Part shown: positions 37,114 through 44,747 of the stretch, in pieces
Layout: each line of letters begins with the position of its first letter
How positions within the stretch are numbered: the first letter of the stretch is position 1
DNA from: Actinomadura livida
Lineage (GTDB): Bacteria > Actinomycetota > Actinomycetes > Streptosporangiales > Streptosporangiaceae
DNA: 50,275 bases
Reading direction: 5' to 3'
NCBI RefSeq assembly: GCF_014648675.1
Contig: NZ_BMRO01000002.1
Coordinates: 660,898 to 711,172 of the forward strand
Notes under the pieces: model-generated
The model's input: only the letters and a program-made list of their open reading frames with translations
Databases searched by the model: none
Told to the model about the DNA's origin: nothing
Made by a program: the position numbers and the translations under genes

Positions 37114-38348
37114 GTGAAGAGTCCGGTCAGCCAGAAGACGAAGGCGTGCCAGCGGTCGGCCAGGAGGGGACTGATGACGTCCCCCGCCGGGGAAACCGCG
37201 ACGGCGATGACGATGGCGACGAGCGCGCCGAGGACGAGGAACAGCAGCGACCAGGTGGAGATGCGGCTGCGGTAGAGCCGGCTGACGCCCTTGGCGTCGA
37301 CGAGCTTGCTGCCGACCCGCAGGCGGGTGAGGAAGGTGCTGGCCATGCCGGCGCGGCCCTTGTCGAGGAACTCGACCATGTTGGCGTGCGTGCCGACCGC
37401 GACGATGAGCGAGGCGCCCTTGTCGTCGGCGAGCAGCATGGCGATGTCCTCGCTGGTGGCGGTGGCGGGGAACGTGACCGCCTCCAGGCCGAGCTCCTCC
37501 ACCCGTTTCAGCCCCGGGGCCCGCCCGTCCCGGTAGGCGTGCACGACGATCTCCGCGCCGCAGGTGAGCGCGTCGTCGGAGACCGAGTCCATGTCCCCGA
37601 CGATCATGTCGGGGCGGTAGCCGGCCTCCAGCAGCGCGTCGGCGCCGCCGTCGACGCCGATCAGGACGGGCCGGTACTCGCGGATGTAGGGCCGCAGGGT
37701 CGCGATGTCCTCGCGGTAGTGGTAGCCGCGGATCACGATGAGCGCGTGCCGCCCGGCGAGCTTCGTGGTGACGTCGGGGACGCCGACGCCGTCGATGAGC
37801 AGGTCGCGCTCGCGCTTGACGTACTCCATCGTGTTGGCGGCGAACGCCTCCAGCTGGCTCGCGAGGCCGGCCTTGGCCTCGACCAGCGCGGTCTCCACCG
37901 ATTCGGGGGTCTGCTCGGTGCCCTTGACGATGAGCTCGTCGCCGCGGTGCACGGCGCAGCCGTCGACGCGGACCTGGTCGCCCTCCTGCAGCTTGGCGAA
38001 GATCTCCGGGCCGACGTCGTCGACCAGCGGGATGCCGGCCTCCAGGAGGATCTGCGGGCCGAGGTTGGGGTACCGGCCCGAGATGCTCGGCGCGACGTTG
38101 ACGACGGCGCCGGCCTCGCAGGAGACCAGCGCCTCGGCGCTGACGCGGTCGAGGTCGACGTGGTCGATCACCGCGACCTCGCCCGGCTGGAGGCGCTTGG
38201 TGAGGTCCTTGGTGCGGCGGTCGAGCCGGACCGTGGCGTTGACCCCGGGCAGGCCGTCCTCGCGGCCGCGGCCGAGCGCGAGCGCGCGCAGCGGCAGTTT
38301 CTGTGCCAGCCGGACGCGGCGCTCGGTGGTGGGTGACGGGTCGCTCAT
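37110..38348 (-). CDS. steA: Cytokinetic ring protein SteA
   Basis: A 412-aa protein with a thiamine-pyrophosphokinase-like domain: VLIGVDGGADALLEAGYRPD, MIVGDMDSVSD, then TSEDIAMLLADDKGA. One C-terminal membrane segment follows (STWSLLFLVLGALVAIVIAV). SteA localises to the divisome in Corynebacterium with SteB and affects RipA-dependent septum splitting. ATG 38348 follows AGGA by nine bases; a GTG at 38351 is adjacent. The gene overlaps steB and lies after recN, as in mycobacteria. Confidence 0.92.
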   Translation of the reverse strand: MSDPSPTTERRVRLAQKLPLRALALGRGREDGLPGVNATVRLDRRTKDLTKRLQPGEVAVIDHVDLDRVSAEALVSCEAGAVVNVAPSISGRYPNLGPQILLEAGIPLVDDVGPEIFAKLQEGDQVRVDGCAVHRGDELIVKGTEQTPESVETALVEAKAGLASQLEAFAANTMEYVKRERDLLIDGVGVPDVTTKLAGRHALIVIRGYHYREDIATLRPYIREYRPVLIGVDGGADALLEAGYRPDMIVGDMDSVSDDALTCGAEIVVHAYRDGRAPGLKRVEELGLEAVTFPATATSEDIAMLLADDKGASLIVAVGTHANMVEFLDKGRAGMASTFLTRLRVGSKLVDAKGVSRLYRSRISTWSLLFLVLGALVAIVIAVAVSPAGDVISPLLADRWHAFVFWLTGLFT

Positions 38349-38377
38349 CACTTGCCATCCTGCCAGAGCGCGGATGC

Positions 38378-38401
38378 GGACGCCCGAAAAGACGGGCGTC
38401 C
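38378..38401. terminator. Perfect hairpin between recN and steA
   Basis: GGACGCCCG (38378-38386), a six-base AAAAGA loop and CGGGCGTCC (38393-38401) form a 9-bp perfect stem. On the minus strand it follows the recN stop by about 90 bases and ends 29 bases before steA, and the loop reads TCTTTT there. It is either a recN terminator or a leader structure of steA. Confidence 0.55.
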
Positions 38402-38493
38402 AGGCGTGTCCGCTCGTGTACCCTCTGTGATTTTGCGGGGTGCTCGTCCCCCGGCGGGAGCGCCCTGTTCGTCCGGGGGGCTCTCCGATGCGG

Positions 38494-40200
38494 TCAACGT
38501 TCTTCGGAGGCCATGGCCAGGAGTTCCTCCGCGTGGGCGCGGCCCAGTTCGGAGTCCTCCAGGCCGGCGAGCATCCGGGACAGCTCCCGCACGCGCCCCT
38601 CGCGGTCCAGGGCGGTGACGCCGCTGCTGGTGACGCTGCCGTCGTCGGACTTCTCCACCAGCAGGTGCTGGTCGGCGAACGCGGCGACCTGCGGCAGGTG
38701 TGTGACGACGATCACCTGGGCGTTGCGGGCGAGCCGCGCCAGCCGGCGCCCGATCTCCACGGCGGCCTTGCCGCCGACGCCGGCGTCGACCTCGTCGAAC
38801 ACGAACGTCGGTACCGGGTCCGCGCCGGCGAACACGACCTCGATCGCCAGCATGACGCGGGACAGCTCGCCGCCGGAGGCGCCCTTGTGCAGCGGCAGCG
38901 GCTTGGCGCCCGGATGCGGCGCGAGCCGCACCTCGACCTCGTCGACGCCGTGGGGGCCGTAGTCCTCGGTCGGGGTGACGGTGACGACGACGCGGGCGTG
39001 CGGCATCGCCAGCGCCGTGAGCTCCGCGGTGACCGCGCCGGAGAACCGCTCGGCGGCGCGGGTGCGGACCTCGGTCAGCTCCGCCGCCTCGGCGGCGAGC
39101 CGCTCGGTCAGCTCCGCGTGCTCGGCCCGCAATTCCTCGATGCGGTCGTCGTCGCCCTCCAGCTCGGTGAGCCGGGCCGCGGACCTGCGCGCCCACTCCA
39201 GGACCTCCGCGACGGTGCCCTCCGCGCCGCCGTACTTGCGGGTGAGGCCGGTGAGCTCGGCCCGCCGCTCCTGGACGGCGGCGAGCCGGGCGGGGTCGGC
39301 GTCGACGGACTCGGCGTAGGACGCGAGGTCGGTGCCGACGTCGGAGACCAGGTAGCCGGCCTCGGCGAGCCGGTCGGCGAGCGCCGCCAGATCCGGGTCG
39401 TGCTCGCGGACGGCGTCCAGCGCGTTGCGGGCCTGGCCGAGCAGGCTCGTCACGTTCGCGGCCTCGAACGCGGCGGCGGCGTCGCCGAGCAGCGCCTCGT
39501 GCGCGGTGTCGGCGGCGCCGCGCAGCGCGTCGGCGTGCCCGAGGCGCTCCTCCTCGGCGGCGAGGCCGACGTCCTCGCCGTCCTTCGGGTCGACCTTCTC
39601 GATCTCCTCCAGGCCGAAGCGGAGCACGTCCGCCTCCTGGACCCGCTCCCGCGCCCGGGTCGTCAGCTCCTCCAGCAGCGCGGTGACCTGCCGGTGCCGC
39701 TGGTACGCCTTGGTGTAGGCGCGCATGGGCTTGGTGAGCGCCGCGCCCGCGTACCGGTCGAGCGCGCCGCGCTGCCGCGACGACTGCAGCAGCCGCTGCT
39801 GGTCGGACTGGCCGTGCACGGCGACCAGGTCGTCGGCGAGGTTGATCAGCACGTTGACGGGGACGGACCGCCCGCCGAGGAACGCGCGGGACCGGCCCTC
39901 CGCCGACACCGACCGGGTGACGATCAGCGCCCCGTCGTCCAGCTCGCCGCCGGACTCCTCGACGCGCTCGACCACCCGGCCGCCGGGGTCGACGACGATC
40001 CGGCCCTCCACGGTGGCGCGGTCGGCGCCCGGCCTGACCCGCTGCGGGTCGGCGCGGCCGCCGAACAGCAGCCCGAGGCTGGTGACGACCATGGTCTTGC
40101 CCGCCCCGGTCTCGCCGGTCACCACGTTGAACCCCGGGGACAGATCGAGCACGGCCTCGTCGATCACTCCGAGGCCCTGGATCCGCACCTCATCGACCAT
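38494..40200 (-). CDS. recN: DNA repair ATPase RecN
   Basis: A 568-aa SMC-like protein of double-strand break repair. The N-terminal Walker A VVTGETGAGKTMVVTSLGLL is followed by VHGQSDQQRLLQ. A central coiled coil spans about residues 160-370. The ABC signature HKGASGGELSRVMLAIE is followed by Walker B TFVFDEVDAGVGG and VTHLPQVAAFAD. ATG 40200 (MVDEVRIQGLGVIDE) matches family starts; GTGs 9 and 18 bases upstream are closer to the GGAGGG at about 40220. It lies between nadK and steA as in mycobacteria. Confidence 0.96.
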   Translation of the reverse strand: MVDEVRIQGLGVIDEAVLDLSPGFNVVTGETGAGKTMVVTSLGLLFGGRADPQRVRPGADRATVEGRIVVDPGGRVVERVEESGGELDDGALIVTRSVSAEGRSRAFLGGRSVPVNVLINLADDLVAVHGQSDQQRLLQSSRQRGALDRYAGAALTKPMRAYTKAYQRHRQVTALLEELTTRARERVQEADVLRFGLEEIEKVDPKDGEDVGLAAEEERLGHADALRGAADTAHEALLGDAAAAFEAANVTSLLGQARNALDAVREHDPDLAALADRLAEAGYLVSDVGTDLASYAESVDADPARLAAVQERRAELTGLTRKYGGAEGTVAEVLEWARRSAARLTELEGDDDRIEELRAEHAELTERLAAEAAELTEVRTRAAERFSGAVTAELTALAMPHARVVVTVTPTEDYGPHGVDEVEVRLAPHPGAKPLPLHKGASGGELSRVMLAIEVVFAGADPVPTFVFDEVDAGVGGKAAVEIGRRLARLARNAQVIVVTHLPQVAAFADQHLLVEKSDDGSVTSSGVTALDREGRVRELSRMLAGLEDSELGRAHAEELLAMASEER

Positions 40201-40259
40201 CGGGCGCACCAGCGTCACAACCCTCCGCAAAACAGATCCCGGACCAGCGCCTGTGGAGA

Positions 40260-41300
40260 TTATCTCCTCTCCCCGCCGGACGCTCCCCCGTCCGGCGCCG
40301 CGGGCCCCCCGCCCGCGGCCGTGCCCGGCGCGGGGCGGCCGGGGTCGCCGCCCGCCGCCGGAGCGTCTCCGACCTGCGAGTCCTCCAGCGAGGGCGAGGG
40401 GCGCGCGGGCTGGCGGACCCGGCCCCGCCAACCCGTCACGGGCAGCCCGAACTTAGTTACCAGCCGGTCGGTGAACGGGGTGAGATGGAGCCGCGCGAGC
40501 CGCACCGGCTCGACGCCGCGCCGGACCTCGACCCGCGCGCCGGGCGGCAGGTCGAGGGTGCGCCGCCCGTCGCACCACAGGACGGCGCGGGGCGTACCGG
40601 GCAGCACCTCCACCGCCACCGACGAGCGCGGCGACACCACCAGCGGGCGCGCGAACAGCGAGTGCGCGCTGATTGGCACGACCAGCATCGCCTCGACCTC
40701 CGGCCACACGACCGGGCCGCCGGCGGAGAACGCGTACGCGGTCGAACCGGTCGGTGTGGCGCACACCACGCCGTCGCAGCCCCAGTTCGACAGGGGGCGG
40801 CCGTCGATCTCGGCGACGACCTCCAGCATCCGCTCCCGCTCGCCCTTCTCGATGCTCGCCTCGTTCAGCGCCCACGTCGTGCCGAGGACCGTGCCGTTGC
40901 GGCGCGCGGTGACGTCGATCGTCATGCGCTCCTCGACGTCGTAGCGGCGGGCCACGACCCCTTCGACGGTGGCGGCGAGGTCCTCGCGCTCGGCCTCGGC
41001 GAGGAACCCGACGTGGCCGAGGTTGACGCCGAGCAGCGGCGTCCCGGACGTGCGGGTCAGGTCGGCGGCGCGCAGCAGCGTGCCGTCGCCGCCGAGGACC
41101 ATGACGACCTCGGCGTCGTCGGCCGCGGCCGCCGTGCTGGGCATGACGTCCACGCCCGTGCCGCCGATCGCGGCGGCCTCCTCGTCGAGGACCCGCACGC
41201 AGATGCCGGCCTCGCTGAGCCGCTCGATGACCAGTTCGGCGCTGCGGATCGCCTCGGGACGCCCGGTGTGCGCCACGACAAGCACCGACCTCTTGCTCAT
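40260..41300 (-). CDS. nadK: NAD kinase
   Basis: A 346-aa ATP/polyphosphate-type NAD kinase that makes NADP. Signatures: VVMVLGGDGTLLRAADL, LGVNLGHVGFLAE, WALNEASIEKGERERM, DGVVCATPTGSTAYAFSAGG and the C-terminal CDGRRTLDLPPGARVEV. The last 60 residues (RQPARPSPSLEDSQ, then a Gly/Pro/Ala-rich stretch) extend past the family fold and are probably disordered. ATG 41300 is chosen over GTG 41312, where a GGGA run is too close. Confidence 0.95.
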   Translation of the reverse strand: MSKRSVLVVAHTGRPEAIRSAELVIERLSEAGICVRVLDEEAAAIGGTGVDVMPSTAAAADDAEVVMVLGGDGTLLRAADLTRTSGTPLLGVNLGHVGFLAEAEREDLAATVEGVVARRYDVEERMTIDVTARRNGTVLGTTWALNEASIEKGERERMLEVVAEIDGRPLSNWGCDGVVCATPTGSTAYAFSAGGPVVWPEVEAMLVVPISAHSLFARPLVVSPRSSVAVEVLPGTPRAVLWCDGRRTLDLPPGARVEVRRGVEPVRLARLHLTPFTDRLVTKFGLPVTGWRGRVRQPARPSPSLEDSQVGDAPAAGGDPGRPAPGTAAGGGPAAPDGGASGGERR

Positions 41301-41404
41301 GCTCTGCCCCACTCCCGTCGCGCTACGGCGTACAGACGGCTGGACGAACGTCCCGGTCGGGGACGTTCCCGGTTCGGTCGCCCTCTGTACGGTCCCGCGG
41401 AGCC

Positions 41405-41479
41405 CTGCCGATCACTGCGCTGCCGATCACTGCGCTGCCGCTCATCACGCTGCCGCTCATTGCGCTGCCGATCACTGCG
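41405..41479. repeat. Five 15-bp tandem repeats straddling the tlyA stop codon
   Basis: Five units of exactly 15 bases: CTGCCGATCACTGCG (41405, 41420, 41465), CTGCCGCTCATCACG (41435) and CTGCCGCTCATTGCG (41450). The tlyA stop (41472-41474) is inside the last unit, and each unit carries a TGA in the tlyA frame on the minus strand. Confidence 0.9.
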
Positions 41480-42272
41480 GGCCCTCCGCGATGGCCGTGG
41501 CGAGGTCGGCCGGGTCGAGCGGCGGGGCGCCGGCGCGCAGCCACAGGAAGTACTCCACGTTCCCCGACGGGCCCGGCAGGGGGCTCGCCGTCACGCCCCG
41601 GACCCCGAGCCCCATTGTCGCCGCATGCCCGGCCACGCGGCGCACCGCGTCGGCGCGGAGCTCCGGGTCGCGCACGACCCCGCCCGCCCCGACCCTGTCC
41701 TTGCCGACCTCGAACTGCGGTTTCACCATGAGCGCGAAGTCGGCGCCGGGCGCCGCGCAGGCGTGCAGCGGCCCGAGGACGAGCCTCAAGGAGATGAACG
41801 ACAGGTCGCCGACGACGAGTTCCGGGGGGTCGCCGTCGAGCATCTCCGGCGTCAGCTCGCGGATGTTCACCCGTTCCATCACGGTGACCCGTTCGTCCGT
41901 CCGCAGGGACCATGCGATCTGGCCGTACCCGACGTCGACCGCGTACACGCGGGCCGCGCCGGCGCGCAGCAGGACGTCGGTGAACCCCCCGGTGGAGGCG
42001 CCGGCGTCCAGGCAGACGCGGCCCTTGACGTCCGGCCCGCCGAACGCGTCGAGCGCGCCGGCGAGCTTGTGCCCGCCGCGCGAGACGTACTCCGGGCCGT
42101 CGGCCGCCTCGGCGACCACGATCGCGGCGCCGGTCTCGACCTGCGTCGCCGCCTTCGCCGCGGTCTGCCCGCCGACCCGTACCCGGCCGTCGCCGATCAG
42201 CTGCCCGGCGTGCTCCCTGGACCGGGCGAGGCCGCGGCGCACGAGTTCCGCGTCCAGGCGGCGCCTGCTCAT
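41472..42272 (-). CDS. tlyA: TlyA-family 16S/23S rRNA 2'-O-methyltransferase
   Basis: A 266-aa protein. The N-terminal S4 RNA-binding domain (RRRLDAELVRRGLARSREHA) is followed by a FtsJ-type methyltransferase. Its SAM site is CLDAGASTGGFTDVLL and its K-D-K-E tetrad can be placed in GGHKLAG, VVGDLSFISLR, MVKPQFE and GNVEYFLWL. The mycobacterial enzyme methylates C1409 of 16S and C1920 of 23S rRNA and makes ribosomes capreomycin-sensitive. ATG 42272 has GGAGG seven bases upstream. The gene is flanked on both sides by short tandem repeats that include the stop codons of adjacent reading frames. Confidence 0.95.
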   Translation of the reverse strand: MSRRRLDAELVRRGLARSREHAGQLIGDGRVRVGGQTAAKAATQVETGAAIVVAEAADGPEYVSRGGHKLAGALDAFGGPDVKGRVCLDAGASTGGFTDVLLRAGAARVYAVDVGYGQIAWSLRTDERVTVMERVNIRELTPEMLDGDPPELVVGDLSFISLRLVLGPLHACAAPGADFALMVKPQFEVGKDRVGAGGVVRDPELRADAVRRVAGHAATMGLGVRGVTASPLPGPSGNVEYFLWLRAGAPPLDPADLATAIAEGPQ

Positions 42273-42302
42273 CGCCGTGCCTCCGTCCGGCGGGCCTCCG
42301 CC

Positions 42303-42350
42303 GGGTTCACGGACGGGCTCACGGGCGGGCTCACGGGCGGGCTCACGGGC
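42303..42350. repeat. Four 12-bp tandem repeats at the 3' end of the small acidic-protein gene
   Basis: GGGTTCACGGAC (42303-42314) followed by three identical GGGCTCACGGGC units (to 42350). The stop of the upstream gene (42343-42345) lies in the last unit. The array fills most of the 70 bases before tlyA. Confidence 0.85.
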
Positions 42351-42696
42351 GGGGGCGGAGGGCGTCGGGGAAGGCGGGGCGGGGCCGCTCGGGCTCCGCG
42401 GGCCGCCCGGACGGCTCGTGCCCCTCGGCCGGGTCGGCGGAGTCGGCGGACGCGAGCAGGTCCTGCAGGCGCTGGTGGACGTCCTCGTAGATCTCCACGT
42501 GCCCGGAGACGGGCCGCGCGCCGAGTTCGCCGAGGCGGGCCACGGCGGCGTCCACGCGCGGGTCGCCGGTGGGGTCCGGCGGCGCGACGGCGGGGAAGTC
42601 CGGCTCCTCGCCCGCCGGCTCGTCCGCGACCGGGTCCGCCTCCGGTGCCAGCGCGGCGGCCGGTGCGACCGGCACCTCCGCGACCTCGTCGGACAT
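42343..42696 (-). CDS. Small acidic Pro/Ala-rich protein upstream of tlyA
   Basis: About 117 aa. The only ordered-looking part is the middle, DPRVDAAVARLGELGARPVS-GHVEIYEDVHQRLQDLLA, a helix pair. Both ends are Pro/Ala/Glu-rich and probably disordered. ATG 42696 has GGAGGT seven bases upstream. It sits where mycobacteria carry the short protein Rv1693, just before tlyA, and the LGELGARPVSGHVEIYEDVH core suggests the same family. Function unknown. Confidence 0.8.
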   Translation of the reverse strand: MSDEVAEVPVAPAAALAPEADPVADEPAGEEPDFPAVAPPDPTGDPRVDAAVARLGELGARPVSGHVEIYEDVHQRLQDLLASADSADPAEGHEPSGRPAEPERPRPAFPDALRPRP

Positions 42697-42810
42697 CACG
42701 TTTACCTCCCAGTAGACCCCGAGCGCCCGCGACAGGTCGCCTCCGGCTCATGCTGAACGCTACCTTCCCTGAACGACATCGTCGTCGGAGGAACGGGGAA
42801 CGGCCTGACC

Positions 42811-43152
42811 ATGGCGAACGAGGAGGACTGCCGGGCGGCGCTCGGCCATGTCGCGGCCCGCCTGGGGGAGGTGGACGCCGACCGGTTCGCCGAGCACGCG
42901 GTCGAGCGGACGATCAGCTGCGTCATCCCGGACCTCGGGCTGGCGTACCGCACGCGCTTGCACGCGGGCGGGCTGGACCCGTTCGAGCCGGACGGCGACC
43001 CGAAGGCGGCGCAGGTCCGGCTGACCATGGACAGCGACGACCTCGTCGCGATGGCCCGCGACGAGCTGAACCCCGCCAAGGCGTGGGCGGCGGGCCGTCT
43101 CAAGATCGAGGCGAGCATCTTCGACCTGCTCCGCCTGCGCAAGCTCCTCTGA
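42811..43152 (+). CDS. SCP2 sterol-binding-domain protein
   Basis: A 113-aa single-domain protein resembling the SCP-2 fold: a five-strand sheet with helices, with VIPDLGLAYRTRLHAGGLDP ... VRLTMDSDDLVAMARDELNP-AKAWAAGRLKIEAS. The final AAGRLKIEA(S) followed by a leucine-rich helix (LLRLRKLL) is typical. It probably binds a lipid or an acyl-CoA. It is the only plus-strand gene among minus-strand neighbours and converges on the HAD gene with a two-base gap. ATG 42811. Confidence 0.85.
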   Translation: MANEEDCRAALGHVAARLGEVDADRFAEHAVERTISCVIPDLGLAYRTRLHAGGLDPFEPDGDPKAAQVRLTMDSDDLVAMARDELNPAKAWAAGRLKIEASIFDLLRLRKLL

Positions 43153-43154
43153 CG

Positions 43155-44168
43155 TCAGAGCGCGAGGCTCCCCAGGGCCTCCGTGAGGGCCTCAGCGGGC
43201 GGCGGGGCGCCGGTCTCCCAGACGGCCGACGCGAGCGCCCGGAGGCCGTCGTAGGGGTCGCCGGAGCCGTCGACGGTGATGGCGTCCCCGTCGCGGCGGG
43301 CCGTCCAGCCCCCGCAGCGGTGGCCGCCGTCCGCACGGACGACCTCCGGGTGCGGGACGAGGAGGCCGTTCAGGTCGGGCGCCAGGTAGGTGGGCCGCCG
43401 GTTCGGCGGCGCGGTGAGGGCCTCCAGAGGGCCTGTGACACCGGTGAAGACGAGGAGGCTGTCGGCGCCCCCGTTGTAGGCGCCCTCGATGTCGGTGTCG
43501 AGGCGGTCCCCGACCACGAGCGGGTTCCGGGCGCCGGTGCGCCGGACCGACTCCTGGTGCAGCGGCCGTTCCGGCTTGCCGGTGACGATCGGCTCGACGC
43601 CGGTCGCGGCGCTGATCACGCGGAGCAGCGAGCCGTTCCCGGGGTGCGGCGGCCCGTCGCCGCCGGGGATGGTCAGATCGCCGTTCGAGCCGACGAACAG
43701 CGCGCCCATGGCGACGGCCTGCGCGCCCTCGGACAGCAGCCCGTACCCGAGGCCGGGGTGGTAGCCCTGCGCGACGGCGGCGGGCCGGCCGGCCGCGGTC
43801 GACACCGGGCGCAGCCCCTGCGCGTACAGGGCGTGGCGCAGGCCCGTACCGCCGACGACGAGGACCTCCGACCCGGCGGGCAGTCGCTCGGCGAGCAGGC
43901 GCGCCGCCGCCTGCGCCGAGGTGACCACGTCGTCCGCGTCCGCCGGGACGCCGACCTCGGTCAGCAGCGCCGCGACGGCCGACGGCGTCCGCGAGGCGTT
44001 GTTGGTCACGAACGCCAGCCGCTGCCCGGCCGCGCGGGCCTTGGCGAGCGACTCCGCCGCCGCGGGCACGGGCCTGCGGCCGACGTAGACGACCCCGTCG
44101 AGATCGAGCAGGGCGACGTCGTACGCCTCGCTCAGGGGACGGTCGCTGCCTTTCATGGGGCTCCTCAT
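43155..44168 (-). CDS. HAD-IIA family phosphatase
   Basis: A 337-aa HAD-superfamily hydrolase (NagD/PGP-like, subclass IIA). Motif I is LLDLDGVVYVG, motif II FVTNNASRT, the motif III Lys is in VTGKPERPLHQ, and motif IV is VVGDRLDTDIEGAYNGG. The cap domain lies between II and III. In mycobacteria the homologue (Rv1692) next to tlyA is a glycerol-3-phosphate phosphatase recycling glycerophospholipids; that role is likely here. ATG 44168 has TACGAT seven bases upstream and may be leaderless; ATG 44156 with GAGGAG four bases upstream is the alternative. Confidence 0.92.
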   Translation of the reverse strand: MRSPMKGSDRPLSEAYDVALLDLDGVVYVGRRPVPAAAESLAKARAAGQRLAFVTNNASRTPSAVAALLTEVGVPADADDVVTSAQAAARLLAERLPAGSEVLVVGGTGLRHALYAQGLRPVSTAAGRPAAVAQGYHPGLGYGLLSEGAQAVAMGALFVGSNGDLTIPGGDGPPHPGNGSLLRVISAATGVEPIVTGKPERPLHQESVRRTGARNPLVVGDRLDTDIEGAYNGGADSLLVFTGVTGPLEALTAPPNRRPTYLAPDLNGLLVPHPEVVRADGGHRCGGWTARRDGDAITVDGSGDPYDGLRALASAVWETGAPPPAEALTEALGSLAL

Positions 44169-44175
44169 GACCGTG

Positions 44176-44181
44176 ATCGTA
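44176..44181 (-). promoter_or_regulatory. -10 element for the HAD gene, leaderless spacing
   Basis: On the minus strand TACGAT (44181-44176) is separated from the ATG at 44168 by seven bases. There is no -35 of TTGAC type at 16-18 bases. Confidence 0.5.
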
Positions 44182-44240
44182 CGGGGATTGTTACCAGTGG
44201 GTAGGCGTGGAGGGGCGCGGCGCGCACCCGCGCCTTGGAA

Positions 44241-44684
44241 TCAGCGGCGCGACTTGAGCGTGGCCCTGGCGTGCCGCAGCGCCTTCGCGTAGTCCTCGTT
44301 CTCGGGACGCATCGCCGCCGCGAGCGCCAGGTGCCGCGCCGCGCCCTCGAAGTCGCCGAGGCGGCTCAGGGACAGGCCGAGGCCGAACCGCGCGTAGTCC
44401 TCGGCGGGCTCCTCCTCGACGATCGCCCCGAAGCTCTGGGCGGCCGCGGAGAACCGCCGCGTCCCGAACTGGGCGCGGGCGAGGGCCTCGCGGATGCTGT
44501 GCGACGCCGGCTCGGCCTCGGCGGCCCTGGTCAGCAGCTGCAGCGCGGCGCCGGGGCTGCCCGACCTCAGCAGCTCCAGTCCCCGCGTGTACCACTCGTA
44601 GACCCCGCCTTCCGGAGGGGTGGTGTAGCCGCCTGGGCCGTCCGCCGGGGAATCCTCCGGCCGCCCGGAACCTTGATGACTCAT
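44241..44684 (-). CDS. Small TPR protein
   Basis: A 147-aa protein with three TPR-like helix pairs (YEWYTRGLELLRSGSPGAAL; AEPASHSIREALARAQF; EDYARFGLGLSLSRLGDFEG). The N-terminus is Pro/Gly-rich and disordered, and the C-terminus is basic (RHARATLKSRR). ATG 44684 has GGAGG five bases upstream. It lies before the HAD gene in the position occupied in mycobacteria by Rv1691, also a TPR protein. Probable scaffold; partner unknown. Confidence 0.85.
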   Translation of the reverse strand: MSHQGSGRPEDSPADGPGGYTTPPEGGVYEWYTRGLELLRSGSPGAALQLLTRAAEAEPASHSIREALARAQFGTRRFSAAAQSFGAIVEEEPAEDYARFGLGLSLSRLGDFEGAARHLALAAAMRPENEDYAKALRHARATLKSRR

Positions 44685-44747
44685 GTGGACCTCCCCTCGC
44701 ATTCCGACCGTACCCGCACAGCCGTAACACGCCCGGCGGTGGTTAGC

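Noticed and set aside
41405..41479. 15-bp repeats as a CRISPR array
   Set aside because: Units are contiguous with no spacers and no cas genes are nearby.
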